Of a DNA stretch of 55,422 bases, positions 40,349-49,105 are shown piece by piece. The first letter of the stretch is position 1, and every line of letters begins with the position of its first letter. A program made the position numbers and the translations under genes. The notes beneath the pieces were generated by a model that saw nothing but the letters and a program-made list of their open reading frames with translations, was not told where the DNA came from and did no database searches. Origin of the DNA: Comamonadaceae bacterium UBA4962 (GTDB lineage: Bacteria; Pseudomonadota; Gammaproteobacteria; Burkholderiales; Burkholderiaceae_C); contig DHAE01000025.1 in the NCBI GenBank assembly GCA_002397315.1, positions 264,992 to 320,413 of the forward strand, given 5' to 3'.

Positions 40349-42805
40349 ATGCCCATGTCCGTCCCTCCCGCATCCGATGCCGACCCGCGCAGCCCGTTTC
40401 CTGCCACGGGGGGCGAGTGCGCCAGACTGTTGCGCGCCATCGACTGGAGCCGCCACGCGCTCGGCGATCCCCGCGATTGGCCGCCGGAACTCAAGACGGC
40501 GGTGCGCACCACGCTGAGTTCCCGCTTCCCCATGATGGTCCACTGGGGCGACCGGCTGCACACCTTCTACAACGACGCCTATGCCGTGAGCCTGGGGCAC
40601 AAGCATCCGGGGCACCTGGGGGAACCGGCCTTCGACTGGTGGTCCGAGATGTGGGAGCAACTGGAGCCGTTCTTCGCGAAGGTATTGGCCGGGGAAAGCT
40701 TCTACACCGAGGATGCGCGCTACACGCCCGACCGCGACGGCGCGGCGCGCGAGGCCTATTTCACGCACTGCCACAGCCCGATCTGGGACGACGAGGGGCG
40801 CGTGCGGGGCATCTTCCTCGTGGTGACCGAAACCACCCGCATCGTGCTCGCCGAGCAGGGCCGCCTCCGCGAGGAGCGCCGCAACCGCCAGATCCTCGAC
40901 AGCGCGCGCGACTACGCCATCATCAGCTTCTCGCTCGATGGCCTGGTCACCAGCTGGAACGAGGGCGCCCGCGAGGTGCTCGGCTGGACGGAGGCGGAAA
41001 TGCTCGACCAGCCCCCGGACCGGTTCTTTACCCCCGAGGACAACGCGCGAGGTCTTCCGCGCGAGGAAATGCGCCTGGCGCTGGCCCAGGGCTATGCCCA
41101 CGACGAGCGCTGGCACCTGCGCAAGGACGGCCAGCGCTTCTGGGCCAGCGGCGAGATGACGCCGTTGAGGGACGAGGCGGGCCGGGTGCAGGGCTTCGTC
41201 AAGATCCTGCGGGACCGCACGGAGCACGAGCGCTTGAACCACGAGCGCGACAACGCCGTGCGGGAGCTCGGTCTGCTCAACGACAACCTGAAGACCCTGG
41301 TGGCCGAGCAGGCGGCCGACCGGGACCGGATCTGGCACCTGTCGACCGACCTGATGGACGTGTGCGACGCCAGCGGCCGGCTGCTGGCGGTCAACGACGC
41401 ATGGGGTTCCACGCTGGGCTGGCCCGAGGAGGTGCTGCTGCGCACCAACTTCCTCGATCTGGTGCATCCGGACGACCGCGATCCGACCATCGCCGAGCTG
41501 CAGCGGCTCGACGCGGGCCACACGACCCTGCGCTTCGAGAACCGATTCCGCTGCCGCGACGGCAGCTACCGCGTCATCTCCTGGGTGGCCCAGCCGTTCG
41601 AGCAGCGCTTCTACGCCACCGGGCGCGACGTCACCGAGCAGCGCCGGGTCGAGGAACAGCTGCGCCAGAGCCAGAAGATGGAGGCCATCGGCCAGCTCAC
41701 CGGCGGCATCGCGCACGATTTCAACAACCTGCTGGCCACCATCATCTCCAGCCTGCAGCTGCTGCAGCGCAAGCTCGCGCCGGTGCCCGAGGCGCAGGCA
41801 GTGGAGCGGTACATCGCGATGGCCGGCACGGCCGCCCAGCGCGCGGCATCGCTCGTCCACCGCCTGCTGGCGTTCTCGCGCAAGCAGACGCTTGACCTGC
41901 AGCACGTGGACGCCAACGCACTGGTGCTGGGCATGGAAGAGATGCTGCGGCGCACGCTGGGCGAGAACATCCGGCTCTGGCTGTCGCTGGCGCCGGGGCA
42001 GGGCAGGGTGCGCAGCGACCGCAACCAGCTCGAGAACGCCCTGCTCAACCTCTGCATCAACGCACGCGATGCGATGGCGCAGGGTGGCCGTCTGGCCATC
42101 GGGACCTCCGCGGTCGTGCTCGACCGGCTCTATGCCAATCAGCACCCGCATCTGGAGCCCGGGCGCTACGTCCGGCTCACCGTGACCGACAGCGGCACCG
42201 GCATGCCGCCGGAGGTGGCGGCGAAGGCGTTCGATCCGTTCTTCACGACCAAGCCCATCGGGCAGGGCACGGGGCTGGGGCTGTCGATGATCTACGGATT
42301 CGCGCGCCAGACCGGCGGGCACGTGGCCATCGAATCCCGCGTCGGCGAAGGCACGTCCGTGAGCCTCTACCTGCCCGCCGTGGCGGAAGGCGCGCCACCC
42401 GTGCCCGCCGCGCCGCCGGCCACGGCCGACCTGCCGCGCGGCCGCGGCGAAACCCTGCTGTTCGTCGAGGACGAGCCGGGCCTGCGGGCGATCCTGGGCG
42501 AGGTGCTGACGGACCTGGAGTACGTGGCGCACGAAGCCGTCGATGCGCCGTCGGCCCTGGCGGTGATGGATGCGCTGGGCGCTCCGGATCTGCTGATCAC
42601 GGACGTGGGCCTGCCGGGCATGGGTGGCCGGCAACTGGCCGACGTCGCCCGCCGACGCGTCCCCGGCATGAAAGTGCTGTTCATCACCGGCTATGCCAAC
42701 CAGGCGAGCGTGCGCGGCGAGTTCCTGGGGCCGGGCATGGACATGATGGCCAAGCCGTTCACGATCGAGGCGCTGGCCTGCAAGGTCCGGCAGATGCTGG
42801 ACTGA
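40349..42805 (+). CDS. PAS-domain hybrid sensor histidine kinase
   Basis: An 818-residue cytoplasmic-looking hybrid kinase; no membrane helices are seen. The order is a PAS-like domain (HTFYNDAYAVSLGHKHPGHL), a second PAS (YAIISFSLDGLVTSWNEGA), a third PAS (LMDVCDASGRLLAVNDAWGS), a HisKA region with the phospho-acceptor in GGIAHDFNNLL (His ~456), a HATPase domain (NARDAM, DSGTGMP, GTGLGLSMIYGF) and a C-terminal receiver (FVEDEPGLR, ITDVGLPGMGG with Asp ~752, KPF). The first GAF/PAS-like segment resembles light- or redox-sensing kinases, but no cofactor can be assigned. Start ATG 40349 (MPMS) is chosen; ATG 40355 is equivalent. Confidence 0.92.
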   Translation: MPMSVPPASDADPRSPFPATGGECARLLRAIDWSRHALGDPRDWPPELKTAVRTTLSSRFPMMVHWGDRLHTFYNDAYAVSLGHKHPGHLGEPAFDWWSEMWEQLEPFFAKVLAGESFYTEDARYTPDRDGAAREAYFTHCHSPIWDDEGRVRGIFLVVTETTRIVLAEQGRLREERRNRQILDSARDYAIISFSLDGLVTSWNEGAREVLGWTEAEMLDQPPDRFFTPEDNARGLPREEMRLALAQGYAHDERWHLRKDGQRFWASGEMTPLRDEAGRVQGFVKILRDRTEHERLNHERDNAVRELGLLNDNLKTLVAEQAADRDRIWHLSTDLMDVCDASGRLLAVNDAWGSTLGWPEEVLLRTNFLDLVHPDDRDPTIAELQRLDAGHTTLRFENRFRCRDGSYRVISWVAQPFEQRFYATGRDVTEQRRVEEQLRQSQKMEAIGQLTGGIAHDFNNLLATIISSLQLLQRKLAPVPEAQAVERYIAMAGTAAQRAASLVHRLLAFSRKQTLDLQHVDANALVLGMEEMLRRTLGENIRLWLSLAPGQGRVRSDRNQLENALLNLCINARDAMAQGGRLAIGTSAVVLDRLYANQHPHLEPGRYVRLTVTDSGTGMPPEVAAKAFDPFFTTKPIGQGTGLGLSMIYGFARQTGGHVAIESRVGEGTSVSLYLPAVAEGAPPVPAAPPATADLPRGRGETLLFVEDEPGLRAILGEVLTDLEYVAHEAVDAPSALAVMDALGAPDLLITDVGLPGMGGRQLADVARRRVPGMKVLFITGYANQASVRGEFLGPGMDMMAKPFTIEALACKVRQMLD

Positions 42806-42817
42806 CCAGAACGAAAA

Positions 42818-42849
42818 ACGCCCCGCGGCGCCGGAGCGCCGCAGGGCGT
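42818..42849 (-). terminator. Terminator hairpin for the Bug gene
   Basis: ACGCCCCGCGGCGC and GCGCCGCAGGGCGT form a long stem with one mismatch and a CGGA loop. On the minus strand it is followed by TTTTTCG, so it should stop leftward transcription of the gene ending at 42892. On the plus strand it lies 12 bases after the kinase stop, without a T tract. Confidence 0.8.
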
Positions 42850-42891
42850 GGTGGCGGCGGGGGCATCGCCCCACCGCACGGGGAGCGGATT

Positions 42892-43884
42892 TCAGTCCGC
42901 GTAGGTGCCGGCGGCCTTGATGATCGGGCCCCACTTGTTGATCTCGGCCTGCACGAACTTCTTGTGCTCGGCGGGCTCGACGCGCTGGTCGGAGGCCACC
43001 ACGGCGCCCAGGCCCTCCTGCTTCTTGATGAAGTCGGGATCCTTCAGGGCGGCCTTGAGGGCTTCGTTCAGCTTGGCCACCACTTCGGCGGGCGTGCCCT
43101 TGGGGGCGTAGAGGCCGTGCCAGATCGTGACCTGGAAGTCCTTCACGCCGGATTCGGCCAGCGTGGGCAGATCCTTGAGCGAGGGCGTGGAGAGGCGCTT
43201 GTCGGTGGTGACCGCATAGGCCTTGACCTTCTTGGCCTCGATCTGCGAGGTGGTGTTGGTCGTCTGGTCGCACAACAGGTCGATCTGGCCGCCGATCAGG
43301 TCGGTGATGGCCGGGGCCGTGCCCTTGTAGGCCACGGTGGTCATCTCGACCTTGAGCGCGTTCTGGTAGAGCAGGCCGCACAGGTGCGAGGCGGCGCCCA
43401 GGCCGGCGTGGCCCAGGTTGATCTTGCCCTTGTTCTGGCCGATCCAGGTCGAGAGTTCCTGGTAGTTGTTGGCCGGCAGCGAGGGGCGGCCGATGAGCGT
43501 CATGGGCACGTCGTTCACGATGCCCAGGTACTCGAAATCGGTGGGCACGTTGAACGGCAGCTTGCGGTAGAGCGCCGGCATCGTGGCCATGGCGATGTGG
43601 TTGAGCAGCAGCGTGTAGCCGTCCGGTGCGGCACGGGCCACCTTGGCGGTGCCGATGCTGCTGCCGGCACCGGCGGCGTTGTCGATCACCACGCTCACCC
43701 CGCCCAGCGGCTTGCGCATGGCCTCGGCCAGGTCGCGGGCGACGCGGTCGGTGGGACCGCCGGCCGCGAAGGGCACGACGATGGTGACCGTCTTGTCCTT
43801 GGAGGGGAAGGCTTGCTGGGCCTGGACGCCGAAAGCGGCGGCTGCGGCAGTGGCCAGCAGGGCGGTCTTGAACAGGGATTTCAT
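42892..43884 (-). CDS. Bug/TctC-family receptor
   Basis: A 330-residue periplasmic Bug receptor. The signal peptide MKSLFKTALLATAAAAAFGV ends near QAQ-QA; the mature protein has VTIVVPFAAGGPTDRVARDL and IDNAAGAGSSIGTAKVARA, the family's ligand-loop hallmarks. AAGGAG lies six bases before the ATG, which fixes the start against an in-frame ATG 36 bases further upstream. It stands alone, with its own terminator hairpin downstream and a comparatively AT-rich gap upstream. Confidence 0.92.
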   Translation of the reverse strand: MKSLFKTALLATAAAAAFGVQAQQAFPSKDKTVTIVVPFAAGGPTDRVARDLAEAMRKPLGGVSVVIDNAAGAGSSIGTAKVARAAPDGYTLLLNHIAMATMPALYRKLPFNVPTDFEYLGIVNDVPMTLIGRPSLPANNYQELSTWIGQNKGKINLGHAGLGAASHLCGLLYQNALKVEMTTVAYKGTAPAITDLIGGQIDLLCDQTTNTTSQIEAKKVKAYAVTTDKRLSTPSLKDLPTLAESGVKDFQVTIWHGLYAPKGTPAEVVAKLNEALKAALKDPDFIKKQEGLGAVVASDQRVEPAEHKKFVQAEINKWGPIIKAAGTYAD

Positions 43885-43996
43885 GGTGCTCCTTACGTGA
43901 AGAGGCGCCATGATAGTCATGGGCTTTCGGCGCTACATCAAGGTAATCACTGAGGTCCGAAGCCCAAGGGTTTTAACTTTTTTTGCGCTGGATGCA

Positions 43997-44024
43997 TTGA
44001 CTGGCAATGATCCATTGCTATGAA
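43997..44024 (+). promoter_or_regulatory. Sigma-70-like promoter pointing into the 3' end of the paaK-like gene
   Basis: TTGACT (43997-44002), a 16-base spacer and TATGAA (44019-44024) lie in an AT-rich patch. On the plus strand there is no gene downstream, so a transcript would run antisense to the minus-strand CoA ligase gene. The match may be chance. Confidence 0.3.
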
Positions 44025-44085
44025 AATGTGAGTGTAAGGTCCACGCAATTCTTCTGTGGCAGGCGTCGGACAGCGCTGCCCCGCG

Positions 44086-45333
44086 TCACCGGTAGCTGCG
44101 CGCGTCCTCGATCACGCGGCCGTCGTTGGGCAGCGTGCCCGGGGGCAGCATCTCGATGTCGGCGCGCAGCTTGGTGACGTCGCGCACCGCGGCGGCGAGC
44201 TGGTCGGCGAGGCCGCCCGCCGTTTCGGTGGTCTCCACGCGCAGCACCAGCGTGTCGTTGGCCATCTCGCCGGCCACCACCAGCCGGGCGCGCGACACCT
44301 GCGGAAATCGCCGCGCCACTTCGGCCACCTGCCCCGGGTGCACGAACATGCCGCGCACCTTGGTGGTCTGGTCGGCCCGGCCCATCCAGCCGCGGATGCG
44401 CCGGTTGGTGCGGCCCGTGGGGCAGGGCCCCGGCAGCACGGCCGACAGGTCGCCGGTGCCGAAGCGGATCAGCGGATAGTCGGGATTGAGCGTGGTCACC
44501 ACCACCTCGCCCACTTCGCCGTCGGGCACCGGATCGCCGGTACCCGGGCGCACGATCTCCACGATCACGTCCTCGCCCAGCACCAGACCCTCGCGCGCGG
44601 CGGTTTCGTAAGCGATGAGGCCGAGGTCCGCCGTGGCATAGCACTGGAAGGCCGCGACGCCGCGCTCGGCGAACCAGTCGCGCAGCGAGGGCGGCAGCGC
44701 CTCGCCGGAGACCAGCGCCTTGCCGAGGTGCGGCAGCGCAATGCCCATCTCGGCCGCCTTCTCCAGCAGGATGCGCAGGAAGCTCGGCGTGCCGATGTAG
44801 CCGGCCGGCCGCAATTCGGCCATCGCCTGCACCTGCTGCTCGGTCTGGCCCGTGCCGCCCGCGAACACGGTGCAGCCCGCCGCCTGCGCACCGCCTTCCA
44901 TCATGGAGCCCGCGGGCACGAAGTGGTAGCTGAAGCAGTTGTGGACCAGCTCGCCCGGCCGGAAACCCGCCGCATGCACCGCGCGCGCCATGCGCCAGTA
45001 ATCCGCGCGGCGCCCCTCGGGCTCGTAGAGCGTGCCCGGGCTCGCGAACACCCGCGGCATCGCCGGCCCGAACGCCAGCGCGCTGAACCCCCCGAACGGG
45101 TTCACCGCCCGCCCCGCCTGCTGCCGCTCCAGCAGCTCGTGCTTGCGCGTGACCGGCAACGCGGCCAGTGCGCGGCGGCTGTCCACGGCCTGCGCATCCA
45201 CCCGCGCTAGGATCTCCGCGAACGCCGCCGTCGCCGACCGCGCATGCGCCACCTGCGCCGGCAACGCCGCCATCAGCGCCGCCTCGCGCTCCTCCGGCGA
45301 ACGGGTTTCGAGGGCGTCGTAGGAATCCATCAT
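44086..45333 (-). CDS. PaaK-like phenylacetate-CoA ligase family protein
   Basis: About 415 residues, adenylate-forming CoA ligase of the PaaK-like branch. Features are PVTRKHELLERQ, VFASPGTLYEPEG in place of the usual SSGTTG-type phosphate-binding loop, HNCFSYHFVPAGSMMEGG, GYIGTPSFL, VSGEALPPSLRDWF, PLIRFGTGDLS and GWMGRADQTTKVRGMFVHPG. It would activate an aromatic or other carboxylic acid to its CoA thioester in the cytoplasm. Several ATGs are clustered at the start; ATG 45333 has AAGG seven bases away, and 45339 or 45351 are alternatives. It is the last gene of the liv-type cluster on this strand, so the acid may be imported by that transporter. Confidence 0.85.
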   Translation of the reverse strand: MMDSYDALETRSPEEREAALMAALPAQVAHARSATAAFAEILARVDAQAVDSRRALAALPVTRKHELLERQQAGRAVNPFGGFSALAFGPAMPRVFASPGTLYEPEGRRADYWRMARAVHAAGFRPGELVHNCFSYHFVPAGSMMEGGAQAAGCTVFAGGTGQTEQQVQAMAELRPAGYIGTPSFLRILLEKAAEMGIALPHLGKALVSGEALPPSLRDWFAERGVAAFQCYATADLGLIAYETAAREGLVLGEDVIVEIVRPGTGDPVPDGEVGEVVVTTLNPDYPLIRFGTGDLSAVLPGPCPTGRTNRRIRGWMGRADQTTKVRGMFVHPGQVAEVARRFPQVSRARLVVAGEMANDTLVLRVETTETAGGLADQLAAAVRDVTKLRADIEMLPPGTLPNDGRVIEDARSYR

Positions 45334-45473
45334 GCTCATGCCTTCATCCATGCGGTTGTGCAATCCATCGTCATAAGAAACCAGTGGCGTAGCCAACGTG
45401 TGCATCCGTGCATCCGGCCCCGCGCGCAGCCTTGGAACACCTGCAGCGCCACCCATCAAGAGGCCGCGGAGCA

Positions 45474-45590
45474 GGCCACGCCAGCAGACGCCGCGGAACC
45501 GGCTTCGCCGGGCCGCTGGCGTCGTCCCCCTTCCCGACGTGCGCAGCACGGCGAGAGAAGGGGGAAGGCGCGCAGCGCCACAGGGGGTAG
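45474..45590. repeat. Intergenic repeat, copy 1 (after livF)
   Basis: A ~117-base element sharing CCAGCAGACGCCGCG, GCTGGCGTCGTCCCCCTTCC, GCGCAGC and GAGAGAAGGGGGAAG with the copy at 46503. It contains inverted arms CCCCCTTC (45526-45533) and GAAGGGGG (45557-45564). It begins about ten bases beyond the livF stop on the minus strand. It resembles the abundant extragenic palindromic repeats of Comamonadaceae genomes, as I recall them. Confidence 0.75.
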
Positions 45591-45599
45591 TTCATCGGA

Positions 45600-46430
45600 T
45601 CAGGCCAGCCACCGCTTGCGCCGCTTGTAGCTCTTCGCATCCTTGAAACTCTTGCGCTCGCCCCCGCCCATGCCCAGGTAGAACTCCTTCACGTCCTCGT
45701 TGCTCGCGAGGTCGCGGGCCGCGCCGTCCATCACCACGCGGCCGTTCTCCAGGATGTAGCCGTAGTCGGCGTACTTCAGCGCCATGTGGGTGTTCTGCTC
45801 GGCCAGCAGGAAAGTGACGCGCTCCTTGGCATTCAAGTCGCGCACGATGTGGAAGACCTCTTCCACGATCTGCGGCGCGAGGCCCATGGAGGGCTCGTCC
45901 AGCAGCACCATGCGTGGGTTGGCCATGAGCGCGCGGCCGATGGCGCACATCTGCTGCTCGCCGCCGGAGGTGTAGGCCGCCTGGCTCGTGCGCCGCGTCT
46001 TCAGCCGCGGGAAATAGGCATACACCTTCTCCAGATTCGCCGCGATCTCGCCGCGGTCGGTGCGCGTGTAGGCGCCCGTGAGCAGGTTCTCTTCGATGCT
46101 CAGGTGCGCGAAGCAGTGCCGCCCCTCCATCACCTGCACCACGCCGCGGTCCACCAGCGCGGCGGGCGAGAGCTTTTCGATGCGCTCGCCGCGCAGCTCG
46201 ATGCTGCCCTTGGTGACTTCGCCGCGCTCGCCCGCGAGCAGGTTGGACACCGCCCGCAGCGTCGTCGTCTTGCCCGCGCCGTTGCCGCCCAGCAGCGCGA
46301 CGACCGCGCCCTCGGGCACCGAAAGCGACACGCCCTTGAGCACGAGGATCACGTGGTGGTAGATCACCTCGATGCCGTTGACGACGAGCAGGGGAGCGGC
46401 ATTGGCGGAGGATGGGGGGTCGGTGGTCAT
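45600..46430 (-). CDS. livF: Branched-chain amino acid-type ABC transporter ATPase (LivF)
   Basis: A 276-residue ABC ATPase of the LivF type, longer than usual LivF (~235) by N- and C-terminal extensions. Walker A GGNGAGKTTT, signature TSGGEQQ (the usual Leu is Thr), Walker B RMVLLDEPSMGLAP and the switch His region AEQNTHMALKYADYGYI are all visible. The Lys/Arg-rich C-terminus (KDAKSYKRRKRWLA) is an unusual tail. It lies between the LivK-like receptor and the PaaK-like ligase genes, separated from each by a copy of the same intergenic repeat. Confidence 0.92.
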   Translation of the reverse strand: MTTDPPSSANAAPLLVVNGIEVIYHHVILVLKGVSLSVPEGAVVALLGGNGAGKTTTLRAVSNLLAGERGEVTKGSIELRGERIEKLSPAALVDRGVVQVMEGRHCFAHLSIEENLLTGAYTRTDRGEIAANLEKVYAYFPRLKTRRTSQAAYTSGGEQQMCAIGRALMANPRMVLLDEPSMGLAPQIVEEVFHIVRDLNAKERVTFLLAEQNTHMALKYADYGYILENGRVVMDGAARDLASNEDVKEFYLGMGGGERKSFKDAKSYKRRKRWLA

Positions 46431-46502
46431 GGTCGTCCCTGACGTGGAATGGGTGGGATGCTTTGCAGACGGTGCAGGGCGCACAGGCGAAAGGCAGGGC
46501 GC

Positions 46503-46620
46503 GGCCCCAGGCCAGCAGACGCCGCGCAAGGGCCGCCCCGCCGCGCTGGCGTCGTCCCCCTTCCCGGACCGCGCAGCGGACCGAGAGAAGGGGGAAGCGG
46601 CGCAGCCGCTCAGGGGGATG
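46503..46620. repeat. Intergenic repeat, copy 2 (after livK)
   Basis: The second copy of the ~117-base element, with inverted arms CCCCCTTC (46556-46563) and GAAGGGGG (46587-46594) and the same flanking CCAGCAGACGCCGCG and GCTGGCGTCGTCCCCC. It starts immediately after the livK stop on the minus strand, so both copies sit at 3' ends of genes in the same cluster. Confidence 0.75.
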
Positions 46621-47943
46621 TCATCCGCAAGTCCTCGGCTTGATGTTCTTGTCCTTCGCATACTTCGCCGCGTACTCCTTCACCAGCGGATCGATGTGCG
46701 TCTTGTCGGCCTGGTACCAGTCGGACTGGATGTTCCATTTGCCGCCGTCCCACTGCACGATGCGCGCCCAGTCGGTGCCCATGTGGTTCTGGCAGGAGGT
46801 CTTCACGGGCCGCATGATCTCGCCGAAGCCCAGGGCCTTGAGCTTGTCGGCCGTGAGGTCCAGGTTCTCGAAGCCCCAGCGCACCTGCTCGGGCGTGAGC
46901 ACCTTGCCCTTGCCGTACTTCTCCTGCGCGGCGCGGATCGCCTCCACCTGCAGCATCGAGATCATCATCCCGCGCGTGTGCGCCAGCGTGCCCACGCCCG
47001 TGGCTGCGCCCGTGCCCTGGCCCTTGTCGTAGACGAACTTCTTCAGGTCGTCGTGCACCTTGTCCTTGGCGGCGCTGTTGTGGATGGTGATGGCGTTGTA
47101 GCCCTTGGCGCCCGCGCCGATGTCCTTCACGTCGTGGTCGGAGCCGGCCCACCAGATGCCGTAGATCTTCTCGCGCGGGTAGCCGCTGGCCTGGGCTTCG
47201 CGGATGCCGGCGGGCGTCATCACGCCGGCCGACCAGAACAGCACGTAGTCGGGCTTCTGCTGGCGGATCTGCAGCCAGGTCGATTTCTGCTCCACGCCGG
47301 GCGGCGTGACGGGGAAGGTGCTGAGCGTGAAGCCGTCGGCCTCGGCGCGCTTTTGCAGCAGCGGGATCGGCTCCTTGCCGTAGGGGCTGTCGTGGTAGAC
47401 CAGCGCGATCTTCTTGCCCTTGAGGCTGCCCTTTTCCTTCTTGGCGATGTCCTGCAGCATCACGTCGGCGGCGGTCCAGTAGGTGCCCAGCAGCGGGAAG
47501 TTCCACTCGAACACCGTGCCGTCGGCCGACTGCGAGAGGCCGTAGCCCGGGGTCTCGACGGGGATCTTGTCCACGAAGGCCTTGTCGGTCACCGCGAAGG
47601 TGATGCCGGTGGATTGCGTGTCGAAGCCGGAGGCGCCGCCGCCCTTGCCCTTGAGGCGCTCGTAGCACTCCACGCCCTTGGCCGCGTCGTAGGCGGTCTC
47701 GCATTCCTCGAACGAGAGCTTCACGCCGTTCACGCCGCCGTCGCGCGCGTTCACGAGCTTGAGGTAGTCCTGTTTGCCGTCCGCCCAGGGAATGCCGAGC
47801 GGCGCGAACTGCCCGGTGCGGTAGACGAGCAGCGGCACGAACTGCTCGCCCGCGGCCTGTGCCTGCGCGAGCGGCGCGGTGGCGAGCGCGGAGAGGCCGG
47901 CCGCGAGGGCGGCGGCGATCGTGGCGATCTTCCTGGGTTGCAT
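46621..47943 (-). CDS. livK: ABC transporter substrate-binding protein (LivK-like)
   Basis: A 440-residue periplasmic receptor. The signal peptide MQPRKIATIAAALAAGLSAL ends near AQA-QA; the mature protein has FVPLLVYRTGQFAPLGIPWA, NARDGGVNGVKLSFEECETA, ALVYHDSPYGKEPIPLLQKR and GTLAHTRGMM. It is longer than amino acid-binding LivK/LivJ and resembles the receptors found with acyl-CoA ligases in aromatic-degrading betaproteobacteria. AAGGAG precedes the ATG. The conserved C-terminal CG after KPRT is notable; two other Cys (FEECE, VECYE) may form disulfides. The ligand is unknown, probably a carboxylic acid. Confidence 0.9.
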   Translation of the reverse strand: MQPRKIATIAAALAAGLSALATAPLAQAQAAGEQFVPLLVYRTGQFAPLGIPWADGKQDYLKLVNARDGGVNGVKLSFEECETAYDAAKGVECYERLKGKGGGASGFDTQSTGITFAVTDKAFVDKIPVETPGYGLSQSADGTVFEWNFPLLGTYWTAADVMLQDIAKKEKGSLKGKKIALVYHDSPYGKEPIPLLQKRAEADGFTLSTFPVTPPGVEQKSTWLQIRQQKPDYVLFWSAGVMTPAGIREAQASGYPREKIYGIWWAGSDHDVKDIGAGAKGYNAITIHNSAAKDKVHDDLKKFVYDKGQGTGAATGVGTLAHTRGMMISMLQVEAIRAAQEKYGKGKVLTPEQVRWGFENLDLTADKLKALGFGEIMRPVKTSCQNHMGTDWARIVQWDGGKWNIQSDWYQADKTHIDPLVKEYAAKYAKDKNIKPRTCG

Positions 47944-48014
47944 GGCATGTCTCCTTGGGGTGTGTGGCACTCGGATGGTGCGTTGGGGAAAACGGTGGGG
48001 GGCTGCGGCGCCGG

Positions 48015-49079
48015 TCAGTGCGGGAAGGGCCAGATGCGCAGCTTCTGCCGCGCGGTGGACCACAGCCGCGCGAGGCCGTGCGGCTCGACGATCAGGAAAA
48101 ACACGATCAGCGCGCCGAAGATCATGTGCTCCAGGTGCGTGGCCGTGCCGGTGGACAGCGGCAGCCCCAGCCAGTGGGGCACGTAGTTCAGCAGCAGCGG
48201 CAGCAGCACGATGAAGGCCGCGCCGAAGAAGCTGCCGGCGATGGAGCCCAGCCCGCCGATGATCACCATGAACAGCAGCTGGAACGAGCGGTCGATGCCG
48301 AAGGCCGCGGGCTCCCACGAGCCCAGGTGCACGAAGCCCCAGAGGCCGCCGGCCACGCCGACGATGAAGCTGCTCACCGCAAACGCGCTGAGCTTGGCGT
48401 ACACCGGACGGATGCCGATCACGGCTGCGGCCACGTCCATGTCGCGCATGGCCATCCACTCGCGGCCCACGGCGCCGCGCACGAGGTTCTTGGCCAGCAG
48501 CGCGAACACGGCGACGAAGGCCAGGCACAGCAGGTATTTCTGCACGGGCGTCTCGATGCCGAAGCCCAGGATCTGCAGGTTGCCGACGCTCACCGAGCCC
48601 GACGACGAATCGTTGGTGACCCATTTCACGCGGTTGGTGAACCAGTCGGTGAAGAACTGCGCGGCGAGCGTCGCCACCGCCAGGTAGAGCCCGCGGATGC
48701 GCAGGCTCGGGATGCCGAAGAGCACGCCGAACACCGTGGCGCAGAGCCCGCCGCCCAGCAGCGCGAGCAGCAGCGGCATGCCTTCGATGCGCACCTGCAG
48801 GTTGTAGGCCGCGTAGGCGCCCACCGCCATGAAGGCGCCCGTGCCCAGCGAGATCTGCCCGCAGTAGCCCACGAGGATGTTGAGCCCGATCGCCGCGAGC
48901 GACAGGATCAGGAACGGCACCGCGACGGCGCGGAAGAAATAGTCGCTGCCCACGAGCGGCACGCCGACGAAGGCCACCGCCAGCAGGGCGAGCAGGGCCC
49001 AGCGGTCCTGGGCGATGGGAAACAGTGCCAGGTCGGCCTGGTAGCTGGTCTTGAACTGGCCGTTTTCGCGGTAGAACAT
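48015..49079 (-). CDS. livM: Branched-chain amino acid-type ABC permease (LivM)
   Basis: A 354-residue polytopic permease of the LivM type. The family pattern is seen in FLILSLAAIGLNILVGYCGQ and ISLGTGAFMAVGAYAAYNL, then RGLYLAVATLAAQF, GREWMAMRDMDVAAAVIGIR (the coupling-helix EAA-like loop) and GGLGSIAGSFFGAAFIVLLP. About eight or nine membrane helices are apparent. It has an N-terminal extension before the first helix (MFYRENGQFKTSYQADLALF). It would form the membrane channel with LivH, encoded next upstream in the operon. Confidence 0.92.
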   Translation of the reverse strand: MFYRENGQFKTSYQADLALFPIAQDRWALLALLAVAFVGVPLVGSDYFFRAVAVPFLILSLAAIGLNILVGYCGQISLGTGAFMAVGAYAAYNLQVRIEGMPLLLALLGGGLCATVFGVLFGIPSLRIRGLYLAVATLAAQFFTDWFTNRVKWVTNDSSSGSVSVGNLQILGFGIETPVQKYLLCLAFVAVFALLAKNLVRGAVGREWMAMRDMDVAAAVIGIRPVYAKLSAFAVSSFIVGVAGGLWGFVHLGSWEPAAFGIDRSFQLLFMVIIGGLGSIAGSFFGAAFIVLLPLLLNYVPHWLGLPLSTGTATHLEHMIFGALIVFFLIVEPHGLARLWSTARQKLRIWPFPH

Positions 49080-49105
49080 GTGGCTTGGCTCCTTGTGCTA
49101 CCGGC

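Noticed and set aside
45474..46620. The two intergenic repeats as an insertion sequence or CRISPR array
   Set aside because: There is no open frame or transposase, only two diverged copies about 1 kb apart, and no short regularly spaced repeats.
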